Source of the DNA: Paenibacillus sp. LHD-38
Lineage (GTDB): Bacteria > Bacillota > Bacilli > Paenibacillales > Paenibacillaceae
Length of the DNA: 64,000 nucleotides
NCBI RefSeq assembly: GCF_031157315.1
Contig: NZ_JAVIFU010000039.1
Location: 1 to 64,000 of the forward strand
Direction of reading: 5' to 3'
The notes under the pieces are model-generated. The model made no database searches. It was given only the letters and a program-made list of their open reading frames with translations, and was not told the origin of the DNA. How positions within the stretch are numbered: the first letter of the stretch is position 1; every line of letters starts with the position of its first letter. The translations under genes were made by a program, and so were the position numbers. Positions 35,262 through 43,196 of the stretch are shown one piece after another.

Positions 35262-36014
35262 GTGAGAATTTCGTTAGAGCTGGTACCAAGAGATTCTGAA
35301 GGCTTGAAAGCCGAGCTTCAATTGGTGAAAACTGAGTTTCCATCCATTAATACGATCAACATTCCAGATTTGACGAGGTTTGAGCTTAGAAGCTGGGAAG
35401 CCTCAAGCCTGTCTAAATCCTACTATAAAGACTGCATTCCTCATATTCGTTCCATGGATTTTGACGCCGGGAAGCCTTTTTCCTTAATGGACTACTTAGA
35501 CCAGCATCACATTTCGGAGGTGCTCGTCGTTACCGGTGATGAACCGAAAAATAGCAGCAAGCCGATTTATCCAACGAGCTGCATTGATTTAATTGCTAAG
35601 CTGAAGCGGGAGCATCCTCATATTAAGGTCTATTCGGCTATAGATCCCTACCGAAGCAGCATTCGGACGGAATACGAATATGTGCAGCAGAAGCTTGATG
35701 CGGGGGTCGATGGCTTTTTTACGCAGCCTTTCTTTGACCTGCGGTTTATGGAGCTGTATTCGGAAATGCTGGAGGGCACGGATATTTTTTGGGGAGTTTC
35801 TCCCGTCGTATCGGAAACTTCCAAGCGTTATTGGGAAACGAGAAACCATGTTGTTTTTCCGAAGGATTTCAAGCCTACTCTGGAATGGAACATTGCCTTC
35901 TCTCAGCAGGCGTTGGCTTATACGAAGGAAACGAATGGCAATATCTATTTTATGCCGATAAAAGTTGATTTACAGGCTTATTTTGATGGTGTTTTTAGTA
36001 AGGTGCTCGTATAA
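35262..36014 (+). CDS. Methylenetetrahydrofolate reductase-like protein
   Basis: A 250-residue TIM-barrel protein of the MTHFR (MetF) superfamily: LELVPRDSEGL at the N-terminus, the flavin-region VLVVTGDEPKNSS and the diagnostic DAGVDGFFTQPFFD. It is shorter and more divergent than MetF (about 290 residues), and may be a specialised paralogue. GTG at 35262 is preferred since AAGGAGA lies seven bases upstream; ATG 35241 would put the site inside the gene. No methionine genes are adjacent. Confidence 0.75.
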   Translation: MRISLELVPRDSEGLKAELQLVKTEFPSINTINIPDLTRFELRSWEASSLSKSYYKDCIPHIRSMDFDAGKPFSLMDYLDQHHISEVLVVTGDEPKNSSKPIYPTSCIDLIAKLKREHPHIKVYSAIDPYRSSIRTEYEYVQQKLDAGVDGFFTQPFFDLRFMELYSEMLEGTDIFWGVSPVVSETSKRYWETRNHVVFPKDFKPTLEWNIAFSQQALAYTKETNGNIYFMPIKVDLQAYFDGVFSKVLV

Positions 36015-36046
36015 TTTATTACCAATTTACGTAGTAAAGATGATCA

Positions 36047-36077
36047 GGCAACCGTTATGTGACGGTTGTCTTTTTTT
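36047..36077 (+). terminator. Rho-independent terminator
   Basis: A 9-bp stem (36047-36055 with 36062-36070, one G:U) followed by seven T residues. Confidence 0.85.
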
Positions 36078-36137
36078 ATTTTTTTGATGAAAATTATAAT
36101 ATATAGAATGAATCGATAAATGGAAGATAGAAGCGCA

Positions 36138-36256
36138 GCGAGAAGATCGTTCTGGAGAAACGGAGTGTACGCCATGCAGTCGGATTCTTATCCTATAAGG
36201 GCTAAGAAAATAAAGGAATAGGGCTGCAACCGCGATCGGAAGAATGATCTGCTCGC
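36138..36256. repeat. Small element with 16-bp terminal inverted repeats
   Basis: GCGAGAAGATCGTTCT (36138-36153) and AGAATGATCTGCTCGC (36241-36256) are inverted repeats with two mismatches enclosing about 87 bp without a coding frame. MITE- or REP-like. The flanks up to 36518 show nothing else recognisable. Confidence 0.45.
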
Positions 36257-36518
36257 ATAGCGAGGTTCACGTTGAATATTTCCAGTTCATTAAATATTGT
36301 ATATTTATCCGGTGATTCCTCTTTGTTTCTTAGAGCTCGGCTATTTGGTATGATGTGTACAGAGAAGCTTTGAAAAACGCATCAAGAAAAGCGTGGGAAA
36401 GTGGAGCTGAAGATTTAGACTGAACGGTCTCGTATAGTAGAGGGCATATAAAAAAGATGCTTGCTCACGGTTTGGAGCCTGTCATAACATTCGTTAAATG
36501 GCAGCTGAATAAATCTTA

Positions 36519-36705
36519 TTAACAGGAAATACTCCCGTTAATTCGGTTAAAATAGGCAGTTCGGCTTGTTTAGCAGGAAAACTTCCTGTTAATTTCAATG
36601 AGACAGCAGTATGCAAAGAAAATCGGTCGATTTAACAGGAGAAAATCCTGTTAATCAAAGCAAGTATAGCTAAGTCCTTCAATTTGCAGGAGTTTTTCCT
36701 GTTAT
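36519..36705. repeat. Four-box palindromic repeat array, locus 1
   Basis: Four 23-bp boxes at 36519-36541, 36570-36592, 36632-36654 and 36683-36705. Each has GGA-N5-TCC in the same place; the third is a perfect palindrome with arms TTAACAGGA / TCCTGTTAA. Start-to-start distances are 51, 62 and 51. The same layout occurs at 53273-53460. Confidence 0.85.
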
Positions 36706-36787
36706 TTTATACTAAAGTCAAAACGCGCAATCGGAAAGTGGCAGGCATGCCGAATATTTTTTAGTTTAAAGAATGTGAGGAGTCCCA

Positions 36788-37621
36788 ATGATTTACGAGC
36801 TGCACCCAGCGGAGGGCTACCGCCTAATAAAGCATCTGCTAGAGGGCTGTGAGAATGCGGTTGTCATTTACGGCGTGTTGGAGGGCAACAATCTCGGGAA
36901 GGTTTACGTAGATGATCCCAAAGAGCCGAAAGCTGCTTTTATCTGGGCGCAAAATGAAATGTACTATCTCATTGGCGGACCGAGCGAAGCCTTCTATACG
37001 AAGCTGGAGCGTTTCATTATAGAACACGTAAAACCGGAAGCGATTGGAATCGGCGAGGATTATTTTAATCTAGAGCTGATAACCGATGAACCGTCAGATG
37101 CGCTAGTGGAGCGTATATTTGGCAATCGACTGTCGAGAGGAGAACGGGTGCCCTTTTCTTATCAAAAGGAAGATTTTTTGGCGCTGGAGGCTTTGCCTGT
37201 TCTTCCGGACGGATACGAGCTGCTCTCGATCGACCGCAACGCGATGGAGCGGGATGCCGAGAAAAAGATTGAACAGGAAATTTTGAAGTTTTGGGGCACG
37301 CTGGAGGCGTTTCTCGCGAAAGGCATAGGCTTCTGTATGTTTAAGGAAAATGAAGTGATCGGCACCTGCCTCTCGGTATATGTGAGTGGCAGCGAATATG
37401 AGATTGGTATTAATACCTATGAGGCATCGCATCGGGGCAAAGGACTGGCTACTGCAATGGCAGCGGCCTTTATTCATCAATGCATACGGACAGGTGGTAC
37501 GCCTCACTGGACAACGGAAAGCTTCCGCAAGGATTCGATTGCGATTGCGAGGAAGCTTGGTTTTAAGCAGCGGCCTAATTATCCTGTGTATTTTTTGGCT
37601 TTTGAGAATTTTAAGCAATAA
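36788..37621 (+). CDS. GNAT acetyltransferase, ZmaR-like
   Basis: A 277-residue protein of the GNAT_acetyltran (zwittermicin-resistance ZmaR-like) group: a variable N-terminal domain and a C-terminal GNAT fold (about 150-275) with the acetyl-CoA loop ASHRGKGLATAMAAAFI and the late HWTTESFRKDSIAIARKLGF. Substrate unknown; self-resistance cannot be inferred as no biosynthetic genes are near. GTGAGGAG precedes the ATG. Confidence 0.85.
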   Translation: MIYELHPAEGYRLIKHLLEGCENAVVIYGVLEGNNLGKVYVDDPKEPKAAFIWAQNEMYYLIGGPSEAFYTKLERFIIEHVKPEAIGIGEDYFNLELITDEPSDALVERIFGNRLSRGERVPFSYQKEDFLALEALPVLPDGYELLSIDRNAMERDAEKKIEQEILKFWGTLEAFLAKGIGFCMFKENEVIGTCLSVYVSGSEYEIGINTYEASHRGKGLATAMAAAFIHQCIRTGGTPHWTTESFRKDSIAIARKLGFKQRPNYPVYFLAFENFKQ

Positions 37622-37666
37622 GCGGCAGCACTTATTCGGTTTATAATAAAGGTGGTATTTTTCGGG

Positions 37667-38335
37667 ATGGCTAAAGTGAAATATTATGTCGTATGGGTAG
37701 GCAAAAAAACGGGAGTATTCACAACTTGGGCAGAATGCCAAGCGCAGGTCAGCGGGGTGAAGGATTCAAAGTTTAAATCCTTTGAAACGAAGCAGCTGGC
37801 AGAATCGGCTTTTAAGGACGGCTGGCAGAGGCACTGGGGGAGCGGTAAGGAAGCTGCGCCGGCGCAGCCGCGCGGGCAGGCAGGAAGCAGCGTCAAGCAG
37901 ACGGTTATGCTTGAGGCAGAGGCGGCATCTATAGACTACGACAGCATATCGGTGGACGTAGGCACGAGAGGAAATCCGGGTCCCGTCGAGTACAAGGGCG
38001 TGGATACGCAGACGGGCGATATTTTATTTTATGTCGGGCCGATTCAGAACGGGACAAATAATTTAGGCGAATTCATTGCCATCGTGCATGCGCTCAGGTA
38101 TTTGAAGGAGAAAGGCAGCAAGCAGACGGTTTATACGGATTCCAGAACGGCGCTTAGCTGGCTGCGCAATAAGAAGGTAGCATCCACCTTGAAGCGTGAC
38201 GCATCCACCGCGAAGATCTGGGAGTTGACGGATGAGGCGGTAAAATGGATTCAGACGAATACCTATGCGAATAAGGTCGTGAAATGGAACACGGAGGAGT
38301 GGGGCGAAATCAAGGCGGATTTCGGGCGGAAATAG
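37667..38335 (+). CDS. rnhA: Ribonuclease HI with viroplasmin-like N-domain
   Basis: A 222-residue RNase H. The N-terminal hybrid-binding (viroplasmin-like) domain spans residues 3-47 (KYYVVWVGKKTGVFTTWAEC, KSFETKQLAESAF). A linker leads to the type 1 catalytic domain (about 80-220) with acidic residues in SVDVGTRGNPG, GEFIAIVHAL and VYTDSRTALSWL. It cleaves RNA in RNA-DNA hybrids. ATG at 37667 follows AAAGGTGG at twelve bases; the GTG at 37652 is alternative. Confidence 0.9.
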   Translation: MAKVKYYVVWVGKKTGVFTTWAECQAQVSGVKDSKFKSFETKQLAESAFKDGWQRHWGSGKEAAPAQPRGQAGSSVKQTVMLEAEAASIDYDSISVDVGTRGNPGPVEYKGVDTQTGDILFYVGPIQNGTNNLGEFIAIVHALRYLKEKGSKQTVYTDSRTALSWLRNKKVASTLKRDASTAKIWELTDEAVKWIQTNTYANKVVKWNTEEWGEIKADFGRK

Positions 38336-38379
38336 CCATGTCCTCTACATAGACCCTTAATGAAGCTGCTGGTAAAAAA

Positions 38380-39246
38380 TTAGTTTCCCCGGAGCGATGA
38401 CGGGGAAACTTTTTTATGTTTTTTGAACGTGCGGCTGAAGTAATAAATATCGTTGAAGCCGGTCGCTGCCGCTACCTCCGATACGGTTAAAGGACTGTGA
38501 CGCAGCAAATAATCAGCTTTTCCAAGGCGGGTCGTCGTAATGTATTCCGTGACGGTATGGCCGCTCAGCTCCTTGAACAAGCGGCTGAAATGGTAGCGGC
38601 TTAAATTAGCCATGCCCGCTAATCGATCGACGGACAGCTCCTCTTTGTAATGCTGTTCGATATGCTGAAAGACAGGAGCAAAACGCTCGATGTTTTTCAT
38701 GCGCTCGACATATTCGTCTTGGGTGAGAACGGTAGCGACATGGCCGCGCAGCAAAAGGGTGAGCAAACGGTACAGCTCCGACTTGATGGCCAGTTCATAG
38801 CCAAACTCGCGCTGCTCCAGCTCATTAACAATTGCGAGCATACAGGAGGATACCTTGCTGTCGTCGCCTATATAATTTTGGAGCAGCAGCCGATTCTGCG
38901 TTATCGGTGTAATAAACTTGGTCTCTGCGGCGTCCACGGATTGGCTATGGAGCAATGAAATGTCAGCGATGAGCGCATAGTAATACAAATCCGGAGATAG
39001 GCTAGTGCCGTAATGAAGCTCATTGCTGTTCACGACGATTAAATCTCCTGCGGATGCTGTAATCGTGGTAGAACCGCACTCTATAGAGGCTTTCCCGGTA
39101 ACGATATACAGAAACTCAAGATGCTCATGGAAATGATGCGGAAAAATGACCACGCCCTGCTCATCAAAGGCGTTGTGATGCACTTTGATCGGAAAATGCG
39201 GATCGGGCATGTCCATGGGCTCGCGCAGCTCCTCGAATTTCTCCAT
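38380..39246 (-). CDS. AraC-family regulator with cupin sensor
   Basis: A 288-residue regulator: N-terminal cupin-like effector domain (about 15-150, FPHHFHEHLEFLYIVTGKA, GDLIVVNSNELH) and C-terminal AraC HTH pair (about 185-286, LAGMANLSRYHFSRLFKELSG). ATG at 39246 has AAGGAGGAGG upstream; the ATG 27 codons earlier has none. Divergent from the oxidoreductase/isomerase operon 141 bp away and most likely its activator. The last codons form the left part of a terminator hairpin. Confidence 0.9.
   Translation of the reverse strand: MEKFEELREPMDMPDPHFPIKVHHNAFDEQGVVIFPHHFHEHLEFLYIVTGKASIECGSTTITASAGDLIVVNSNELHYGTSLSPDLYYYALIADISLLHSQSVDAAETKFITPITQNRLLLQNYIGDDSKVSSCMLAIVNELEQREFGYELAIKSELYRLLTLLLRGHVATVLTQDEYVERMKNIERFAPVFQHIEQHYKEELSVDRLAGMANLSRYHFSRLFKELSGHTVTEYITTTRLGKADYLLRHSPLTVSEVAAATGFNDIYYFSRTFKKHKKVSPSSLRGN
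38382..38416. terminator. Bidirectional terminator inside the araC-type 3' end
   Basis: Perfect 10-bp stem AGTTTCCCCG / CGGGGAAACT. On the plus strand a T-run follows and ends the RNase H transcript; on the minus strand the hairpin is made from the regulator's last codons and the T-run follows its stop codon. Confidence 0.88.
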
Positions 39247-39387
39247 TTGCTTGACCTCCTCCTTGTTAATAGCACAATTGTACAAACAAACCGCACAGCT
39301 TTGCATGGCGTTGTACGATGAAACCATTATAATACGAAAGTATAGACACGCAAAACCTACGATACGATACTAAAGGAGAGATTAGCA

Positions 39388-40446
39388 ATGAAACCGATAC
39401 AAATCGCGGTTATTGGAACAGGCTCTATCTCATCATCTCATCTAGATTCTTATAAGAACAATCCGAATGCCAGCCTATACGCAGTATGCGATTTGAATGA
39501 GGAGCGGGCTCAAGCCGCAGCTGAAAAATACGGCGCAGAGAAGGTATATACGGATTACCGCGAGCTGCTTGCAGATCCCGTCATCGATGCGGTCAGCATC
39601 TGTACATGGAACAATACGCATGCTGAGATCAGCATTGCCGCTCTAGAGGCGGGCAAGCATGTGCTGGTGGAGAAGCCGCTGTGCCGAACTTTCGAGGATG
39701 CGCTAAAAGTGCAAGAGGCGGTAGAGAAATCGGGCAAGCTGCTGCAGGTCGGCTTCGTCCGCCGTTATGACACGAATGCGCAGCTGCTGCGTGCAATGGC
39801 TGATCGCGGGGAATTCGGCGAGATTTATTTTGCCAAAGCTTCGACGCTTAGACGGCTGGGCAATCCCGGCGGTTGGTTTTCCGATATTGAACGCTCGGGC
39901 GGCGGGCCGCTCATCGATATCGGCGTTCATGTCATCGATCTTTGCTGGTACATGATGGGTCGTCCAAAGCCGGTTTCCGTTAGCGCCAACACGTACCACA
40001 AGCTGGGCAACCGTTCGAATGTGAAAAACTTGAGCTTCTACCAAGCGGCGGATTACGATGCGGCGAAAAATACGGTTGAAGATATGGCTAACGCATTAAT
40101 CCGTTTCGAGAACGGCGCTTCGCTGCTTGTAGATGTCAGCTTCACGCTGCATGCGAAATCGAATGAAACGGCTGTGAAGCTTTACGGAGAAAAAGGCGGC
40201 TTTGAAATCGATCCGGAAACCGTCATTGTAACGGAGCAGAATGATACGATTTTAAACATATATCCGCAGACGGACAACAAAGGTTTTGATTTTATCGGAG
40301 CCTTCCAAAATGAAATCAATCATTTCATTGACTGTGTTTCGAATGGCAAGCAGCCGATCAGTCCAGTTGAGGACGGCGTTGAAATCATGAAGATATTGGT
40401 CGGCATTTACGAGTCGGCAGCGAAAGGGGCGGAAGTGCGTCTATGA
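39388..40446 (+). CDS. Gfo/Idh/MocA-family oxidoreductase
   Basis: A 352-residue NAD(P)-dependent sugar or inositol dehydrogenase. Rossmann motif VIGTGSISSSH near residue 10, VEKPLCRTFEDA (catalytic Lys of the EKP motif near residue 93), and GGGPLIDIGVHVIDLCWYM. AAAGGAGAG precedes the ATG. The next gene starts within its stop codon (ATGA), so they form one operon with two isomerases under the divergent AraC regulator. Probably oxidises a sugar or cyclitol; the exact substrate is unknown. Confidence 0.92.
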   Translation: MKPIQIAVIGTGSISSSHLDSYKNNPNASLYAVCDLNEERAQAAAEKYGAEKVYTDYRELLADPVIDAVSICTWNNTHAEISIAALEAGKHVLVEKPLCRTFEDALKVQEAVEKSGKLLQVGFVRRYDTNAQLLRAMADRGEFGEIYFAKASTLRRLGNPGGWFSDIERSGGGPLIDIGVHVIDLCWYMMGRPKPVSVSANTYHKLGNRSNVKNLSFYQAADYDAAKNTVEDMANALIRFENGASLLVDVSFTLHAKSNETAVKLYGEKGGFEIDPETVIVTEQNDTILNIYPQTDNKGFDFIGAFQNEINHFIDCVSNGKQPISPVEDGVEIMKILVGIYESAAKGAEVRL

Positions 40447-41300
40447 AATTAGGAATTAGCACATATAGTTTATACGGCGCTCTTGGGCGCGGAGAAATGA
40501 CGATTCAGGATGTTATCGTGTTTATCGCTTCGATTGGTGCGGAACATGCTGAAATTGTGCCTTTAGGCTTTAACCTGACGGAAAACCCGGAGCTGATCGA
40601 AGAAATTAAGAAGCAGGCGCAGGAAAGCGGCATCGAGCTGTCTAACTATGCAGTAGGCGCAAACTTTTCCGGCCTGGATGATGAGCAATTTGAGCAAGAA
40701 ATTGAACGTTTGAAGCGTGAAGTCGATATCGCGGCGGCGCTTGGCGTGAAGAAGATGCGCCATGACGTAGGATCGTCGAAAAACTTATCGATATCCAACT
40801 TCCTCATGGAGCTTCCTAGGCTGGCAAAAGCATGCCAAATCATTGCGGACTACGCAGCTCCGCACGGCATTACGACAAGCGTAGAAAATCACGGCTATTA
40901 TATTCAGGACAGCGACCGCGTACAGGCTCTGCTTGAAGTCGTCGACCGTCCGAATTTTAAAACGACGCTTGATATAGGGAACTTCCTATGCGTTGACGAA
41001 AATCCCTATGCTGCGGTTTTAAATAATATCGGCCTGGCTTCCATGGTCCATATCAAAGACTTCTATTACCGTCCGGCTACGGATAATCCCGGTGAAGGCT
41101 GGTTTAAGTCGAAGAGCGGCAACTGGCTGCGCGGCGCAATCGTCGGACACGGCGATATCGCGATCCCTCAGGTGCTCGGCCTCGTGAAGGACAGCGGCTA
41201 CGATGATTTTATTTCTATTGAGTTTGAAGGCTTAGAGGATTGCCGTCTTGGAACAAGACTTGGCTTTGAATTCGTAAAGCGAGTATGGAACGAACTATAA
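40443..41300 (+). CDS. Xylose-isomerase-like sugar isomerase/epimerase
   Basis: A 285-residue TIM-barrel AP_endonuc_2/IolE-like protein. Metal-ligand regions: VENHGYYIQ, TLDIGNFLC, MVHIKDFYYR and SIEFEGLEDC. Start ATG overlaps the oxidoreductase stop by four bases. Paired with a second, different isomerase-like gene, as in cyclitol and keto-sugar catabolic operons. Confidence 0.9.
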   Translation: MKLGISTYSLYGALGRGEMTIQDVIVFIASIGAEHAEIVPLGFNLTENPELIEEIKKQAQESGIELSNYAVGANFSGLDDEQFEQEIERLKREVDIAAALGVKKMRHDVGSSKNLSISNFLMELPRLAKACQIIADYAAPHGITTSVENHGYYIQDSDRVQALLEVVDRPNFKTTLDIGNFLCVDENPYAAVLNNIGLASMVHIKDFYYRPATDNPGEGWFKSKSGNWLRGAIVGHGDIAIPQVLGLVKDSGYDDFISIEFEGLEDCRLGTRLGFEFVKRVWNEL

Positions 41301-41319
41301 TCAGAGGAGCGATGCGGAT

Positions 41320-42210
41320 ATGACTATGCCTATCATTACGAATAAAATTGGCGTCATCGTGGATAGCTTTCAGGTTGGCGTGAAGGAAGGCTTGCTAAAA
41401 GCAAAGCAGGTCGGCGCGGATGGCGTACAAATGTATGCGGTGCATGGCGAGCTTGATCCTGCGAATCTATCGGCAGCGGCAAGAAAAGAATGGAAATCCT
41501 ATATCAACGGGCTCGGCCTCGATATTTCTGCCTTAGTAGGTGACTTGGGCGGACACGGCTTTCAGGATCCCGCCCAAAACCGTGAAAAAATCGACAAATC
41601 CAAGCGGATCATGGAGCTCGGTATGGAGCTTGGAACAAACATTATTACGACGCATATCGGAATAGTGCCAAGCGATAAAAACGGCCGTGTATACGAGACG
41701 ATGCATGCAGCATGCGAGGAGCTGGCACGGTTCGCGAATGACATGAATGGTTATTTTGCCATTGAGACAGGTCCAGAGACCTCGGCGCATTTAAAATCAT
41801 TCCTTGACGGACTTGGCACCAAAGGGGTCGCCGTTAACTTCGACCCGGCTAATATGGTCATGGTGACAGGCGATGATCCCGTACAGGGCGTTTATACATT
41901 GAAGGATTATATCGTTCATACGCATGCAAAGGATGGCGTGAAGCTTGGACCTGTCGATCCGCGCGACGTTTACGGAGACTATGGGTACGAGGTTACGCTG
42001 GACCATGAGCAAATTGCCGTAATGGCCGAATCAGGCTCGACATTCCGCGAAGTCCCGCTTGGCGAGGGCGGCGTAGACTGGCCAGCCTACCTAAGGGCGC
42101 TGCAAGAAATCGGATACACCGGCTATTTGACGATTGAACGCGAGGTCGGCACGAATCCGGAGGGCGATATTAGCAAGGCCGTTCAGTTTTTGAAGGGTTT
42201 TAGGGCGTAA
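41320..42210 (+). CDS. Second sugar phosphate isomerase/epimerase
   Basis: A 296-residue TIM-barrel protein of the same superfamily. Barrel motifs: GADGVQMYAVHGEL, FAIETGPETSAHLKSFLD, VNFDPANMVM, VHTHAKDGVKLG and LTIEREVGTNPEGDI. AGAGGAGC precedes the ATG, 19 bp after the previous stop. Last gene of the operon, which ends in a long hairpin. Confidence 0.9.
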   Translation: MTMPIITNKIGVIVDSFQVGVKEGLLKAKQVGADGVQMYAVHGELDPANLSAAARKEWKSYINGLGLDISALVGDLGGHGFQDPAQNREKIDKSKRIMELGMELGTNIITTHIGIVPSDKNGRVYETMHAACEELARFANDMNGYFAIETGPETSAHLKSFLDGLGTKGVAVNFDPANMVMVTGDDPVQGVYTLKDYIVHTHAKDGVKLGPVDPRDVYGDYGYEVTLDHEQIAVMAESGSTFREVPLGEGGVDWPAYLRALQEIGYTGYLTIEREVGTNPEGDISKAVQFLKGFRA

Positions 42211-42320
42211 GGGAAGAGTTCATCGGATAAGAAGCTTGACGCTTTGCCTTTCTGGGACTTCTGGACTTTTATCTAATTGCTGCACTTCAAGCAATGATGG
42301 GGATTTAAAGCACAAATTCA

Positions 42321-42379
42321 ACAAAAGAAGGTGTCTCAACAAGGCCATGTGCCTGATGAGTCATCTTCTTTTGTTTTAT
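42321..42379 (+). terminator. Long terminator hairpin after the isomerase operon
   Basis: ACAAAAGAAG / CTTCTTTTGT (42321-42330 with 42365-42374), the stem continuing inward with one mismatch, then a T-rich tail. Confidence 0.75.
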
Positions 42380-42449
42380 CGCCATCTTCGCTTATTCATG
42401 CTCCCGCCCGTCTTGCTGCGGAACATGAAACACATTTGATTTTGCAGCT

Positions 42450-42914
42450 ACGCTATTAAATTACACTGCAGAAAGTGCAACAGGAACCTTACATGGAACC
42501 TCACTAAATTAGCTACGTTGCAGAAAGTACATCAGAAGCAGCCTATAACCCGGAAAACTACGCGGAACCGACGATTCTGTTGTACTAACTACACTGTAGG
42601 CTGGATAGTGACGCTGAGGTAGGATTTCTGTTGTACAAACTACACTGTAGCGTAGAATACGGATGCTGATGTTTAATTTTCGCGGCATGGATGTGCCGCG
42701 TTCTCGGCATTCATAACTGTAAGCTGTATAGTGACGCTGCGGTACGATTTCTGTTGTACAAACTACACTTTAGCGTAGAATACGGATGCTGCTGGGTAAT
42801 TTCCGTGACATAGATGTGCCGCGGATTCCGATATGGGGTTTCTATTGAGAAACTACAATGAAGTGCGAAATGTGGACTTGCGAAAGAAAATACGCTGTAT
42901 AAACTGCACTGTAG
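42450..42914. repeat. Eight-box repeat array (four pairs)
   Basis: Eight 22-bp boxes start at 42450, 42502, 42578, 42629, 42701, 42752, 42842 and 42893. The best preserved hold TTGTACAA plus CTACACTGTAG, both palindromic or nearly so. Within pairs the pitch is 52, 51, 51 and 51. The middle two pairs sit in a 108-bp direct repeat (42593-42700 and 42716-42823). No coding sequence is seen between 42211 and 43196. Confidence 0.78.
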
Positions 42915-43105
42915 TATCTTGAGGGGAAGCAGCATGCAGCGTTCAAAGCTGAGACGGAGACGCGATGTTTGAGTGGGAGGCTAAGCGTTGACGAAAATGT
43001 ACGGTGCGCTAATGCGAAGGCTGACCAATATTGATTTCATAGAAATGATCGAGCCATAAAATAAACGCTCCTATCCGTTATATTGTTTTAACAGAGCATA
43101 ATTTA

Positions 43106-43122
43106 CTAGTTTTACAAACTAG
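43106..43122. promoter_or_regulatory. Palindrome upstream of chemoreceptor gene
   Basis: CTAGTTT-TAC-AAACTAG, perfect 7-bp arms, 75 bp before the start. Candidate operator. Confidence 0.4.
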
Positions 43123-43196
43123 CAGTAGAACAAATACAGTCGAATCTTGTAAAATAGTGTCAAAGTCAGTTTTTCATTCGGGAAGGGGAATTTTAG

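Noticed and set aside
36519..36705. CRISPR-like array
   Set aside because: Repeats are only 23 bp, palindromic, differ between units, spacers are 28/39/28 bp and related between two loci; no cas genes are present.
42236..42439. 67-codon frame after the isomerase operon
   Set aside because: It runs through the terminator hairpin, has no ribosome site and low-complexity content.
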